Below are positions 25,106 to 34,619 of a DNA stretch of 64,000 nt, piece by piece. The translations under genes were made by a program, and so were the position numbers. The notes beneath the pieces were generated by a model, which was not told the origin of the DNA, ran no database searches, and saw only the letters and a list, made by a program, of their open reading frames with translations. The stretch is from assembly GCF_002101965.1 (NCBI RefSeq), contig NZ_LQQA01000015.1:558001-622000 (forward strand), written 5' to 3'. The stretch's first letter is position 1. Every line of letters starts with the position of its first letter. The stretch is from Mycolicibacterium wolinskyi (lineage in GTDB: Bacteria; Actinomycetota; Actinomycetes; Mycobacteriales; Mycobacteriaceae).

Positions 25106-25582
25106 ATGAGCGGCGCGGTGTGCCCAGGATCCTTCGACCCGGTGACCCTCGGGCATATCGACATTTTCGAACGCGCGGCCGCGCAATTCGACGAGGTCGT
25201 GGTGGCGGTTCTGGTGAACCCCAACAAGAAAGGCATGTTCGACCTCGACGAGCGGATGGCGATGATCGTCGAGTCGACGGCCCACCTGCCGAACCTCCGG
25301 GTGGAGTCCGGTCAGGGTCTGGTGGTCGACTTCGTGAAGTCGCGCGGACTCACCGCGATCGTCAAGGGCCTGCGCACGGGTACCGACTTCGAATACGAGC
25401 TGCAGATGGCTCAGATGAACAAGCATGTGGCAGGCGTGGACACGTTCTTCGTCGCCACCACACCGCAGTATTCGTTCGTGTCGTCCTCGCTCGCCAAGGA
25501 GGTCGCCTCGCTCGGCGGCGACGTTTCGGCACTGCTACCCGAGCCCGTCAACGTCCGGCTCCGGGCAAAACTGAACGGTTAG
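25106..25582 (+). CDS. coaD: Phosphopantetheine adenylyltransferase
   Basis: A 158-residue hexameric nucleotidyltransferase catalysing the penultimate step of coenzyme A synthesis. Motifs: CPGSFDPVTLGHIDI (the T/HxGH nucleotidyl-transfer motif), VKGLRTGTDFEYE, and FVATTPQYSFVSSSLAKEV. Family length is about 160, so the protein is complete. ATG 25106. Ortholog of Rv2965c (kdtB). Confidence 0.95.
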   Translation: MSGAVCPGSFDPVTLGHIDIFERAAAQFDEVVVAVLVNPNKKGMFDLDERMAMIVESTAHLPNLRVESGQGLVVDFVKSRGLTAIVKGLRTGTDFEYELQMAQMNKHVAGVDTFFVATTPQYSFVSSSLAKEVASLGGDVSALLPEPVNVRLRAKLNG

Positions 25583-25667
25583 CGCACACCGGTAAGCGGG
25601 TAATCAGCGAGCGGCGCACAGCCCATGGCGCCCACTCGTCCAAGCCCGATTCCCGGAGGTGGCCACC

Positions 25668-26234
25668 GTGTCCAACACATTCGTCCAATCCACCGACGAC
25701 GTCGTCAAGTTTCTCCGCGACCAGCACAACCTGATCAAGGATCTGTTCGAAGAGGTGTTCTCCGCCTCGACCGACGAGGCGCGCGAGAAGGCCTTCATCG
25801 AATTGCGTCAGCTACTGGCGGTCCACGAGACCGCCGAGGAGATGGTGGTGCACCCGCGGGTCCGGCGTGAGGTTGCCGACGGCGAAGAGATCGTCGAGGC
25901 CCGGCTCCACGAGGAGCACGCCGCCAAGGAGCAGTTGTCCAAGCTCGAGAGCATGGACATCGGCTCCGAGGAGTTCATCACCGAGCTCACGAAATTCCGT
26001 GAGGCCGTCATCGATCACGCGGACCACGAGGAGCAGGAAGAGTTCAACAAGCTCCAGCGCAAGCTCGACGCCGACGACCTGGAGCGCATGGCCAAGGCTG
26101 TGCAAGCGGCCGAGGCCATCGCACCGACGCGGCCGCACGCCGGTGTCGAGTCGGCTACCGCGAACTTCGCCATCGGTCCGTTCGCGTCGATGCTCGACCG
26201 CGCTCGCGACCTGATCGGTGCCGCGCTGCGGTAA
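25668..26234 (+). CDS. Hemerythrin HHE-domain protein
   Basis: A 188-residue protein. The iron ligands of a hemerythrin four-helix bundle are visible: FLRDQHNLIKDLFEEV, LLAVHETAEEMVVHP, LHEEHAAKEQL and IDHADHEEQEEF. These proteins bind O2 or react with peroxide/NO at a di-iron site; the M. smegmatis homologue MSMEG_2415 occupies the same position between coaD and sepIVA. Start is GTG 25668: GGAGG (25655-25659) is 8 nt upstream, whereas the GTG at 25659 overlaps that ribosome binding site. Monocistronic, with a strong hairpin after the stop. Confidence 0.88.
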   Translation: MSNTFVQSTDDVVKFLRDQHNLIKDLFEEVFSASTDEAREKAFIELRQLLAVHETAEEMVVHPRVRREVADGEEIVEARLHEEHAAKEQLSKLESMDIGSEEFITELTKFREAVIDHADHEEQEEFNKLQRKLDADDLERMAKAVQAAEAIAPTRPHAGVESATANFAIGPFASMLDRARDLIGAALR

Positions 26235-26246
26235 CTCATAGCTGTT

Positions 26247-26278
26247 CGGCGCCCCGGCGGTCACCCGGCGGGGCGCCG
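26247..26278 (+). terminator. Strong GC-rich hairpin terminator after the hemerythrin gene
   Basis: CGGCGCCCCG (26247-26256) pairs perfectly with CGGGGCGCCG (26269-26278) over a 12-nt loop, 12 bp after the stop codon. No U-run follows, as is common for mycobacterial terminators. Confidence 0.65.
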
Positions 26279-26421
26279 ACGCATGTGTCCCATTGCCATA
26301 ATGGCGTCGAGGCGAATGTGCTGGGTGTGGCCGTGCGAGCGACACACCGCCAGTGCTCCACAGTCACAGGCGTAACACCAGGCACACTAGTCACTAACAA
26401 CGACGCCTGGAGGGTTTTGCC

Positions 26422-27159
26422 GTGTACCGAGTTTTTGAAGCGCTCGACGAGCTCGGCGCGATCGTCGAAGAAGCGCGCGGTGTGCCGATGACCGCGGGTT
26501 GTGTGGTGCCCCGCGGTGACGTGCTCGAGCTCATCGACGACATCAAGGACGCCATCCCCGGCGAACTCGACGACGCGCAGGATGTCCTCGACGCGCGCGA
26601 TTCGCTGCTTCGGGAAGCCAAGGAGCATTCCGAGTCGGTGATGTCCAAGGTCAACGCCGATGCCGACGGCATGATCAACCACGCCAGGGCCGAAGCCGAT
26701 CGGTTGCTGGCCGATGCGAAAGCACAGGCTGACCGGATGGTTGCCGAGGCGCGCCAGCACAGCGAGCGCATGGTGGTCGAGGCGCGTGAGGAAGCTGCCC
26801 GGATGTCGGCGGCAGCAAAGCGCGAATATGAGGCGAGCACCGGCCGGGCCAAGGCCGAGGCCGACCGTCTCATCGAGAACGGCAACATCTCCTATGAGAA
26901 GGCCATCCAAGAGGGCATCAAGGAGCAGCAGCGCTTGGTGTCCCAAACGGAGATCGTCGCGACCGCCAATGCCGAGGCCACCCGCGTCATCGACGCCGCG
27001 CACGCCGAAGCGGACCGGCTGCGCGGTGAATGCGACATCTATGTCGACAGCAAACTTGCCGAGTTCGAGGAGTTCCTCAACGGAACGCTGCGCTCGGTGG
27101 GCCGAGGCCGTCATCAGCTACGCACCGCCGCGGGTACGCACGACTACGCGACTCGCTGA
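26422..27159 (+). CDS. sepIVA: SepIVA, DivIVA-like septation coiled-coil protein
   Basis: A 245-residue protein, almost all coiled coil after about residue 50 (many AEADRLLADAKAQ-like heptads). The N-terminus MYRVFEALDELGAIVEEARG and the position between coaD/hemerythrin and the DUF177-rnc pair identify it as the ortholog of MSMEG_2416/Rv2927c. SepIVA associates with the intracellular membrane domain and septum and is needed for division in mycobacteria. Start GTG 26422 with GGAGGG 10 nt upstream. Confidence 0.9.
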   Translation: MYRVFEALDELGAIVEEARGVPMTAGCVVPRGDVLELIDDIKDAIPGELDDAQDVLDARDSLLREAKEHSESVMSKVNADADGMINHARAEADRLLADAKAQADRMVAEARQHSERMVVEAREEAARMSAAAKREYEASTGRAKAEADRLIENGNISYEKAIQEGIKEQQRLVSQTEIVATANAEATRVIDAAHAEADRLRGECDIYVDSKLAEFEEFLNGTLRSVGRGRHQLRTAAGTHDYATR

Positions 27160-27217
27160 CGGCCCCGTCAGCCATAACGCGTCGTCGTTCGCTGAAGCGT
27201 CGCCGTAGGATTGCTGC

Positions 27218-27808
27218 ATGGCGACGCATGCGAGCGCGGGAAGGCACCGCGAGTCACGATCGCCGCTGGTGATCAGTGTTTCCCGACTGGGCCGGCGGCC
27301 GGGATCGATGCTGACTCACCGCGAGACGGTGCCAAGCCCCGCACGAATCGGTCTGGAACTGGTCGGAATCGAGGCCGGTGCCCCGCTCGATCTCGACCTT
27401 CGGCTGGAGTCGGTGTCGGAGGGCGTGCTGGTCACCGGAACGGTGTCGGCGCCGACGGTCGGGGAATGTTCGCGCTGCCTGACCCCGATCACCGGTGACG
27501 TCGAGATCGATCTCACCGAGCTCTTCGCCTACCCCGACAGTGCGACCGATGAGACGACTGAGTCCGACGAGGTCGGGCGGGTCGTCGATGACACCGTCGA
27601 CCTGGAGCAGGCGATCGTCGACGCGGTGGGATTGGCGTTGCCGTTCGCGCCGCTGTGCCGGCCGGATTGCGCCGGGCTGTGCTCGGAGTGCGGCATCGCG
27701 CTGGCCGACGCCGAACCCGGGCATCACCACGAACGGATCGATCCGCGCTGGGCCAAGCTCGCGGCGATGCGGCCGGCCGACGAGGATCCCAGCGGGAGCG
27801 GCGAGTGA
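27218..27808 (+). CDS. DUF177 (YceD-like) protein
   Basis: A 196-residue protein of the YceD/DUF177 family, which in bacteria is linked to 23S rRNA and precursor rRNA handling. It contains the family's zinc-type cysteines: GECSRCLTPITG and LCRPDCAGLCSECGIAL. It is immediately upstream of rnc, with the stop overlapping the rnc GTG (GTGA 27805-27808), consistent with a joint role in rRNA maturation. No rpmF gene lies between them, as in M. tuberculosis Rv2926c-Rv2925c. Start ATG 27218; a shorter form starting near RSPLVISVSRLG is possible. Confidence 0.85.
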   Translation: MATHASAGRHRESRSPLVISVSRLGRRPGSMLTHRETVPSPARIGLELVGIEAGAPLDLDLRLESVSEGVLVTGTVSAPTVGECSRCLTPITGDVEIDLTELFAYPDSATDETTESDEVGRVVDDTVDLEQAIVDAVGLALPFAPLCRPDCAGLCSECGIALADAEPGHHHERIDPRWAKLAAMRPADEDPSGSGE

Positions 27809-28497
27809 CGGATTCGCACGCGGCGCTGCTCGCGGCGCTGGGGGTCGCGCTGCCCGAAGAGCTGCTGACCATCGCGCTCACCCATCGCAGCTATTCCTAC
27901 GAGAACGGTGGTCTACCCACCAACGAGCGCCTGGAGTTCCTCGGCGACGCGGTCCTCGGGCTCACCATCACCGAGGAGCTCTACCACCGCCACCCCGACC
28001 GATCCGAAGGCGATCTGGCCAAGCTGCGCGCGAGCATCGTCAACACCCAGGCGCTCGCCGATGTCGGCCGCGGGCTCAGCGACGGTGGGCTCGGTGCGCA
28101 CCTGTTCCTGGGCAAAGGCGAGGAGAACTCGGGTGGCGCCGACAAGTCGAGCATCCTTGCCGACGGTGTCGAATCTCTGCTCGGCGCAATCTATCTGGAG
28201 CACGGTCTGGAGGTCGCCCGCGAGGTCATCCTCCGGCTCTTCGGTGAGCTGCTGGACACGGCGCCGACGCTCGGGGCCGGGCTGGACTGGAAGAGCAGCC
28301 TGCAGGAGCTGACCGCGGCCCGCGGGCTCGGCGCGCCGTCCTATGTGGTGACGTCGACCGGCCCGGACCACGACAAGGAGTTCTCGGCGACGGTGGTGGT
28401 CGGTTCGGTCGAATACGGCAGGGGCGTCGGGCGGACGAAGAAGGAAGCCGAACTCAAGGCGGCCGCCAACGCCTGGCACGCGCTCGACGATGCCTGA
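27805..28497 (+). CDS. rnc: Ribonuclease III
   Basis: A 230-residue double-strand-specific RNase. The RNase III signature ERLEFLGDAVLGL is present with the second acidic cluster DGVESLLGAIYLE; residues about 155-230 are the dsRNA-binding domain (DWKSSLQELTAARG, RTKKEAELKAAANAW). It processes rRNA precursors. Translationally coupled to the DUF177 gene (GTGA) and overlaps fpg by 8 nt. Confidence 0.95.
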   Translation: MTDSHAALLAALGVALPEELLTIALTHRSYSYENGGLPTNERLEFLGDAVLGLTITEELYHRHPDRSEGDLAKLRASIVNTQALADVGRGLSDGGLGAHLFLGKGEENSGGADKSSILADGVESLLGAIYLEHGLEVAREVILRLFGELLDTAPTLGAGLDWKSSLQELTAARGLGAPSYVVTSTGPDHDKEFSATVVVGSVEYGRGVGRTKKEAELKAAANAWHALDDA

Positions 28498-29347
28498 GCT
28501 GCCCGAGGTAGAGGTCGTCCGGCGGGGGCTGCAGGAGCACGTCGCCGGCCGATCGATAACCGCTGTGCGAGTGCATCATCCACGCGCCGTTCGTCGCCAC
28601 GATGCCGGGCCCGCCGACCTGACCGCACGGCTGTTGGATGCTCGCATCACCGGAACCGGTCGCCGGGGCAAGTACCTGTGGTTGACGCTCGACGAGACCG
28701 AAGCGCTTGTGGTGCATCTCGGGATGAGCGGCCAGATGCTGCTCGGCCCCATCCGCGACGACCGGCATCTTCGCATCGCCGCGGTACTCGACGACGGCAC
28801 CGCACTGAGTTTCGTCGACCAGCGCACGTTCGGCGGCTGGCAACTGGCCGACATGGTCACCGTCGACGGCACCGATGTACCGCAACCGGTGGCGCACCTG
28901 GCCCGGGATCCGCTCGATCCGCTGTTCGACCGGGAACGTGTCGTCACGGTGTTGCGCCACAAGCATTCTGAGATCAAGCGGCAACTGCTCGACCAGACCG
29001 TGGTGTCGGGCATCGGCAACATCTACGCCGACGAGGCGCTATGGCGGTCGAAGATCAACGGCGCCAAGATCGCCGCGTCTCTGCCGCGCCGCCGCCTCGG
29101 CGAGCTGCTCGACGCGTCGGCCGAGGTGATGCGGGAAGCCCTCGGTCAGGGCGGCACGTCGTTCGATTCGCTCTACGTCAACGTCAACGGCGAATCCGGC
29201 TACTTCGAGCGGTCATTGGACGCCTACGGCCGCGAAGGCGAACCGTGCCGGCGGTGCGGCGCGGTGATGCGCCGCGAGAAGTTCATGAACCGGTCGTCGT
29301 TCTACTGCCCGAAATGCCAGCCCCGCCCGCGGGTGGTGACGCGGTAG
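28490..29347 (+). CDS. mutM: Formamidopyrimidine-DNA glycosylase
   Basis: A 285-residue base-excision repair enzyme removing 8-oxoguanine and FaPy. Starts MPELPEVEVVRRG, with catalytic P2/E3; the H2TH region contains SGIGNIYADEALW; the C-terminal zinc finger has CRRCGAVM and FYCPKCQ. All key residues for an active enzyme are present. Ortholog of Rv2924c (fpg), overlapping rnc. Confidence 0.95.
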   Translation: MPELPEVEVVRRGLQEHVAGRSITAVRVHHPRAVRRHDAGPADLTARLLDARITGTGRRGKYLWLTLDETEALVVHLGMSGQMLLGPIRDDRHLRIAAVLDDGTALSFVDQRTFGGWQLADMVTVDGTDVPQPVAHLARDPLDPLFDRERVVTVLRHKHSEIKRQLLDQTVVSGIGNIYADEALWRSKINGAKIAASLPRRRLGELLDASAEVMREALGQGGTSFDSLYVNVNGESGYFERSLDAYGREGEPCRRCGAVMRREKFMNRSSFYCPKCQPRPRVVTR

Positions 29348-29351
29348 TCGG

Positions 29352-30107
29352 TCAGGGCAATCCCGCGATGTCGGCCAGATTGGGCGAATCCGTCATGCAG
29401 ATCTTCCAATCGCCGCTCTCTTTGCGGAAATGCATTGTGCCCGAGCCGCTGTCGCTTTCGACCTTGGCCGTGGCGGTATCGCCGTCGACCTTGATGTCGC
29501 CGATGGTCGCGGACTCGTCCGGCTTCTCCATCGGAAGACTGTTGATGTCCGGCGGTTCGATGCCGAGGTCTTCGAGAACGGAGAAGTTGAACAGCTCCTG
29601 ATCGCCCGAGCAGAAGTACTGGTCGAGTGCGGCCGAGAAGTCCTCGGTCGAGCCGACGTCCTTCAGCAGCTGCCCGATGGCCCGTTCGTCGCTGGACGGC
29701 ATCACCATCGCGATCACGACGCCGACGATCACCACGAGCGCCACGACCGCCGCCACCACACCGCCGATGATCAGGCCCTTGCGATTGCCGCCCGACGGCT
29801 GTGGCTGCGGATACGGATAACCCGGCTGCGGCGCGCCGTAACCATACGGCTGTTGCGGTGCGCCATATGGCTGCTGCGGCGCGCCGTACTGCTGCCCGTA
29901 CGGCTGCTGCGGCGCGCCGTACTGCGGCTGCTGCCCGTAAGGCTGGCCGGGCGCCCCGTACTGCGGTGCACCGTATGGCGGCTGCGCCCCGTACTCAGGC
30001 GCACCGTATTGCTGCTCACCGTACGGCGATGGTTGCTGCGGCGGCTGCCACGGGCCATCGGGGCCGGGCGGCGGCGAGGCGGGCGGGTTGTTCGGGGGGT
30101 AAGTCAC
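29352..30107 (-). CDS. Pro/Gln/Tyr-rich single-pass membrane protein with DUF4878-like extracytoplasmic domain
   Basis: A 251-residue protein in three parts. Residues about 1-108 are a low-complexity Pro/Gln/Tyr/Gly tail with repeats of the type QQPYGAPQ and YGQQYGAPQ. One transmembrane helix follows (about 112-135, GVVAAVVALVVIVGVVIAMV). The outer domain (about 138-251) resembles the mycobacterial DUF4878/NTF2-like domain, with a single FCSGDQE cysteine and KICMTD near the end. Repeat-rich N-termini of this sort are common in actinobacterial envelope proteins and are cytoplasmic by the positive-inside rule (GGNRKG before the helix). Function not known. Convergent with fpg, 4 bp between stops. 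Confidence 0.8.
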   Translation of the reverse strand: MTYPPNNPPASPPPGPDGPWQPPQQPSPYGEQQYGAPEYGAQPPYGAPQYGAPGQPYGQQPQYGAPQQPYGQQYGAPQQPYGAPQQPYGYGAPQPGYPYPQPQPSGGNRKGLIIGGVVAAVVALVVIVGVVIAMVMPSSDERAIGQLLKDVGSTEDFSAALDQYFCSGDQELFNFSVLEDLGIEPPDINSLPMEKPDESATIGDIKVDGDTATAKVESDSGSGTMHFRKESGDWKICMTDSPNLADIAGLP

Positions 30108-30247
30108 TGTGCTCCTTGACGGATGGCGGTACGCCAGTCTATCCCCAGCACGTGGGCCGGGGGTGGCCGAGAAACCGCGCGCCGGAGCCGTGATGTGGGG
30201 ACCTTGCTGGGGGAATACCGGTTCGCCGCGGAGTGTAGAAATACCCC

Positions 30248-30655
30248 ATGACCGAACTTTGGGTTGAGCGCACCGGCGTGCGCCGCTATACCGGGCACAG
30301 CTCGCGGGGTGCTGAGGTGCTCGTCGGCAGTGAGGACGTTGACGGCGTGTTCACGCCGGGCGAGCTCATGAAGATCGCGCTTGCGGCCTGCAGCGGGATG
30401 TCAAGCGACCAGCCGCTGCGCCGGCGCCTCGGCGACGACTATCCGGCGACGATCCGTGTGTCCGGTCCGGCCGACCGCGAACAGGAGCGTTATCCGCTGC
30501 TGGAGGAAAAGCTCGAGATCGATCTGTCGGGCCTGTCCGAGGCCGATGTGGCCCGGCTGCTCACGGTCGTCGAACGTGCCATCGACCAGGTGTGCACGGT
30601 GGGACGCACGCTCAAGTCGGGCACCGAGGTCAAGTTCGAGGTCACGCCCACATGA
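30248..30655 (+). CDS. OsmC/Ohr-family peroxiredoxin-like protein
   Basis: A 135-residue OsmC-fold protein, ortholog of Rv2923c by position. The two redox cysteines are at C48 (LAACSGMS) and C116 (DQVCTVGR), separated as in the family, which reduces organic hydroperoxides. ATG 30248. It overlaps acyP by ATGA (30652-30655), starting the acyP-smc-ftsY gene string. Confidence 0.87.
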   Translation: MTELWVERTGVRRYTGHSSRGAEVLVGSEDVDGVFTPGELMKIALAACSGMSSDQPLRRRLGDDYPATIRVSGPADREQERYPLLEEKLEIDLSGLSEADVARLLTVVERAIDQVCTVGRTLKSGTEVKFEVTPT

Positions 30656-30948
30656 CCGGTCCGGAACCCGCAAACCCCGAGGTGCGGCTGAGCGCCTGGG
30701 TGCATGGACATGTCCAGGGCGTCGGGTTCCGGTGGTGGACGAGATCACGGGCGCTGGAACTCGGGCTCACCGGGTTTGCCTCGAACCGGCCGGACGGCCG
30801 GGTGCATGTGGTGGCCCAGGGTCCGCGCGACGCGTGCGAGCGTCTGCTTGACCTGCTGCAGAGTGGGGAAACCCCAGGTGCGGTGGACAAGGTCGTCGCC
30901 GATTGGTCCGAACCCGACGCCCCGATGGCGGGGTTTGGCGAACGGTAG
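30652..30948 (+). CDS. acyP: Acylphosphatase
   Basis: A 98-residue acylphosphatase. The signature VHGHVQGVGFRWWTRSRA gives the catalytic Arg (R27), and GFASNRPDGRVHV gives the catalytic Asn (N45). Start at ATG 30652, which overlaps the OsmC-like stop; the longer upstream reading is not needed. Matches Rv2922A, upstream of smc. Confidence 0.92.
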   Translation: MTGPEPANPEVRLSAWVHGHVQGVGFRWWTRSRALELGLTGFASNRPDGRVHVVAQGPRDACERLLDLLQSGETPGAVDKVVADWSEPDAPMAGFGER

Positions 30949-30974
30949 CCGGCTCGGCGGTAGGGTTTGACCCC

Positions 30975-33900
30975 GTGCACCTCAAGAGTCTGACGCTGAA
31001 GGGCTTCAAGTCCTTCGCCTCGCCGACGACTCTGCGTTTCGAGCCCGGCATCACCTGCGTCGTCGGCCCCAACGGGTCGGGTAAATCCAACGTCGTCGAC
31101 GCCCTGACCTGGGTGATGGGTGAGCAGGGCGCCAAGACGCTGCGCGGCGGAAAAATGGAGGACGTGATCTTCGCCGGGACCTCGTCCCGGGCGCCGTTGG
31201 GCCGCGCCGAGGTCACGCTGACCATCGACAACTCGGACAACGCACTGCCCATCGAGTACTCCGAGGTGTCGATCACCCGCCGGATGTTCCGTGACGGGGC
31301 AGGCGAATACGAGATCAACGGCAGCAGCTGCCGGTTGATGGACGTGCAGGAGCTGCTGAGCGACTCGGGCATCGGCCGGGAAATGCATGTCATCGTCGGG
31401 CAGGGCAAGCTCGCCGAGATCCTGGAGTCGCGCCCCGAGGACCGGCGGGCGTTCATCGAAGAGGCCGCCGGGGTGCTCAAGCACCGCAAACGCAAGGAAA
31501 AGGCGGTCCGCAAGCTCGACTCGATGGCGGCCAACCTCGCCCGGCTCACCGACCTGACCACCGAACTGCGGCGCCAGCTCAAACCGCTGGGCCGACAAGC
31601 CGAGATGGCCCGCCGGGCCCAGACCATCCAGGCCGATCTGCGCGACGCGCGTCTGCGCCTGGCCGCCGACGATCTGGTGCGAAGACAGGTCGAGTTCCAC
31701 AACACCAATCAGGCCGAGACGATGCTGCGGCGCGAGCACGAAGAGGTCGCTGCGCGCCTGCAGACCGCGACGGCCGAGCTCGAAGCCCACGAGAGTGCGG
31801 TGGCCGAGCTGACGGCACGCGCCGAAGCCGCACAGCAGACCTGGTTCCGAGCGTCGGCACTCGCCGAACGCGTCAGCGCGACGGTGCGCATCGCCACCGA
31901 CCGGGCGCAGCTGCTCGATTCCGAACCCGAGGCGTCGAGCGGGCGCGATCCCGACGCCTTGGAGGCCGAGGCCGACGAGGTCGCCGAGCTCGAGATGGAA
32001 CTGCTCGGTGAACTGGAGGAGTCACGCATCGCGCTGGAGACCGCCCGCGCCGAATTGGCCGAGCGGGAACGGGTCGCGGCCGAGGCCGAGCGGGCACATC
32101 TTGCCGCCGCGCGCGCGGAGGCTGACCGACGCGAGGGCCTGGCCCGGCTTGCCGGCCAGGTCGACACCATGCGCACGCGCGTGGAGTCCATCGACGAGGG
32201 TGTGCTGCGGCTGTCGGTCAGCATCGAGGAAGCCGCCGCGAAATCCCAACAGGCCCAAGCGGAATTCGAGACGGTGGAAAGCCGGGTCGGTGAACTCGAC
32301 GCCGGTGAGGTAGGTCTCGACGAGCACCATGACCGCTCGGTGGCCGCGTTGCGGCTCGCCGACGAACGGGTCGCCGAACTCCAGGCGGCCGAGCGCGCCG
32401 CCGAGCGTCAGGTCGCGTCGTTGCGGGCCCGTATCGAGGCACTGTCGGTAAGCCTGGACCGCCGGGACGGCGCCGCGTGGCTGCAAAAAAACCACACGGG
32501 CGCAGGGCTTTTCGGCACCATCGGCGATTTCTTGAAGGTGCGCCCCGGCTACGAAGTGGCGGTAGCCGCGGTGCTCGGTGCGGCCGCCGACGCGCTGGCC
32601 GCAGAGAACTTCGGGGCCGCGGCCTCGGCTGTCGCCGCACTCAAGGAATCCGACGGTGGCCGCGCGGCCATCGTCCTTGGTGACTGGCGTACCGACGGAT
32701 CGTCGTCGCCCGCGGTCCCGCTGCCGGACGGCGCGATCTGGGCCACCGAGCTCGTCTCGGTTCCGGATCGGTTGCGCGGTGCGGTCACCGCGATGCTGGC
32801 CGGGGTCGCGGTGGTGCGCGACATGCCCGCGGGGCTGCACCTGGTGTCCACGCGGCCCGAGCTGCGCGCGGTGACCACCGAAGGCGATCTGGTGGGCCCC
32901 GGCTGGGTCAGCGGTGGTTCCGACCGCAAGCCCAGCACACTGGAGATCGCCTCCGAGATCGACAAGGCCCGTGCCGAACTCGAAGCCGCCGAGAAGCAGA
33001 CCGACGAGCTGGGTGCGGCGTTGGCGGGCGCGCTGGCCGAACAATCGGCCCGACAGGATGCCGCCGAGCAAGCGCTGGCCGCGCTCAACGAATCCGATGC
33101 CGCGATCTCGGCGATCTACGAACAACTGGGCCGGCTCGGCCATGAGGCGCGCGGCGCCGAGAACGAATGGCAGCGCCTGATCAAGCAGCGCGACGAGCTC
33201 GAGGTCGGCCGCACCAAGACCGTCGAGGAACTCGTCGAACTCGAGAACCGGCTGCGAAATGCCGAGCAGGCGCCGCTCTTCGAAGCCGAGCCGGTCGACC
33301 GGCAGGAGTCGGTGGCCGCAGCCGAGGCGGCCCGCTCGGTCGAGGTGGAGGCCCGCTTGGCCGTCCGTACCGCCGAGGAGCGGGCGAATGCCGTTCGGGG
33401 ACGGGCGGATTCGTTGCGGCGGGCGGCGGCCTCCGAACGGGAGGCGCGCCTGCGGGCACAGCGTGCGCGCGAGGCGCGCGAGCACGCCGCGCGGGTGGGT
33501 GCTGCCGTCGCAGAATCGGGACGCGTTGTGGCGCAACGGCTGAGCGCCGTCGTTGCGGTGGCGGCCCGTACCCGTGACGAACTCGCCACCGAACGCCAGG
33601 TCCGGGTCGCAGCGCTGGCCAAGGCGCGCGAGGAGACGACGGAACTCGGCTCCCGCATCAATGCCCTGACCGATGCGCTGCACCGCGACGAGATGGCCAA
33701 AGCCCAAGCGTCGCTGCGTATCGAGCAGTTGGAAGCCCAGGTGCTCGAGCAGTTCGGGATGCCCGCCGCGGACCTGATCGCCGAGTACGGGCCGCAGGTG
33801 CCGCTGCCGCCAACCGAACTCGAGATGGCCGAGTACGAACAGGCACGGGAGCGCGGCGAGCAGGTCACCGCACCCGCGCCGATGCCGTTCGACCGGCCGA

Positions 33901-34565
33901 CGCAGGAGCGGCGCGCCAAGCGGGCCGAACGGGAACTCGCCGAGCTCGGCCGGGTCAATCCGCTCGCGCTCGAAGAGTTCGCCGCATTGGAGGAGCGGTA
34001 CAACTTCCTGTCGACCCAGCTCGAGGACGTCAAGGCCGCCCGGACCGACCTGCTCGATGTGATCGCCGAAGTCGACGCCCGCATCCTGCAGGTGTTCGCC
34101 GAGGCGTACGCCGATGTGGAGCGCGAGTTCGAGCAGGTCTTCTCGACGCTGTTCCCCGGCGGCGAAGGCCGGCTGCTGCTGACCGATCCCAGCGACATGC
34201 TCACCACCGGCATCGAGGTCGAGGCCCGGCCGCCGGGCAAGAAGATCAAGCGGCTCTCGCTGCTGTCCGGTGGCGAGAAGTCGCTGACCGCGGTGGCGAT
34301 GCTCGTCGCGATCTTCCGCGCCCGCCCGTCGCCGTTCTACGTCATGGACGAGGTCGAGGCGGCCCTCGACGACGTCAACCTGCGCCGTCTCATCAGCCTG
34401 TTCGAACAGTTGCGGGAGCGGTCACAGCTGATCGTCATCACCCACCAGAAGCCGACGATGGAAGTCGCCGACGCGCTCTACGGCGTGACCATGCGCGGCG
34501 ACGGCATCACGACGGTGATCTCACAGCGCATGCGCGGCCAGGAACTGGTCTCCAACCCGGGCTGA
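30975..34565 (+). CDS. smc: Chromosome segregation protein SMC
   Basis: A 1196-residue SMC ATPase. Walker A GPNGSGKSN at about 31-39, long coiled coils (about 170-490 and 660-990), a central hinge (about 500-660, with GAGLFGTIGDFLKV), and the C-terminal ABC signature LSGGEKSL and Walker B VMDEVEAALDDVN. Start GTG 30975 (MHLKSLTLKGFKSF), the family start. Organises and segregates the chromosome with ScpAB. Gene order acyP-smc-ftsY as in M. tuberculosis. Confidence 0.95.
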   Translation: MHLKSLTLKGFKSFASPTTLRFEPGITCVVGPNGSGKSNVVDALTWVMGEQGAKTLRGGKMEDVIFAGTSSRAPLGRAEVTLTIDNSDNALPIEYSEVSITRRMFRDGAGEYEINGSSCRLMDVQELLSDSGIGREMHVIVGQGKLAEILESRPEDRRAFIEEAAGVLKHRKRKEKAVRKLDSMAANLARLTDLTTELRRQLKPLGRQAEMARRAQTIQADLRDARLRLAADDLVRRQVEFHNTNQAETMLRREHEEVAARLQTATAELEAHESAVAELTARAEAAQQTWFRASALAERVSATVRIATDRAQLLDSEPEASSGRDPDALEAEADEVAELEMELLGELEESRIALETARAELAERERVAAEAERAHLAAARAEADRREGLARLAGQVDTMRTRVESIDEGVLRLSVSIEEAAAKSQQAQAEFETVESRVGELDAGEVGLDEHHDRSVAALRLADERVAELQAAERAAERQVASLRARIEALSVSLDRRDGAAWLQKNHTGAGLFGTIGDFLKVRPGYEVAVAAVLGAAADALAAENFGAAASAVAALKESDGGRAAIVLGDWRTDGSSSPAVPLPDGAIWATELVSVPDRLRGAVTAMLAGVAVVRDMPAGLHLVSTRPELRAVTTEGDLVGPGWVSGGSDRKPSTLEIASEIDKARAELEAAEKQTDELGAALAGALAEQSARQDAAEQALAALNESDAAISAIYEQLGRLGHEARGAENEWQRLIKQRDELEVGRTKTVEELVELENRLRNAEQAPLFEAEPVDRQESVAAAEAARSVEVEARLAVRTAEERANAVRGRADSLRRAAASEREARLRAQRAREAREHAARVGAAVAESGRVVAQRLSAVVAVAARTRDELATERQVRVAALAKAREETTELGSRINALTDALHRDEMAKAQASLRIEQLEAQVLEQFGMPAADLIAEYGPQVPLPPTELEMAEYEQARERGEQVTAPAPMPFDRPTQERRAKRAERELAELGRVNPLALEEFAALEERYNFLSTQLEDVKAARTDLLDVIAEVDARILQVFAEAYADVEREFEQVFSTLFPGGEGRLLLTDPSDMLTTGIEVEARPPGKKIKRLSLLSGGEKSLTAVAMLVAIFRARPSPFYVMDEVEAALDDVNLRRLISLFEQLRERSQLIVITHQKPTMEVADALYGVTMRGDGITTVISQRMRGQELVSNPG

Positions 34566-34619
34566 GGCCGCGCGTGAGGGCGTGCCGTCGCCGATCAACG
34601 GCCCTGAGACAATGGCAGC

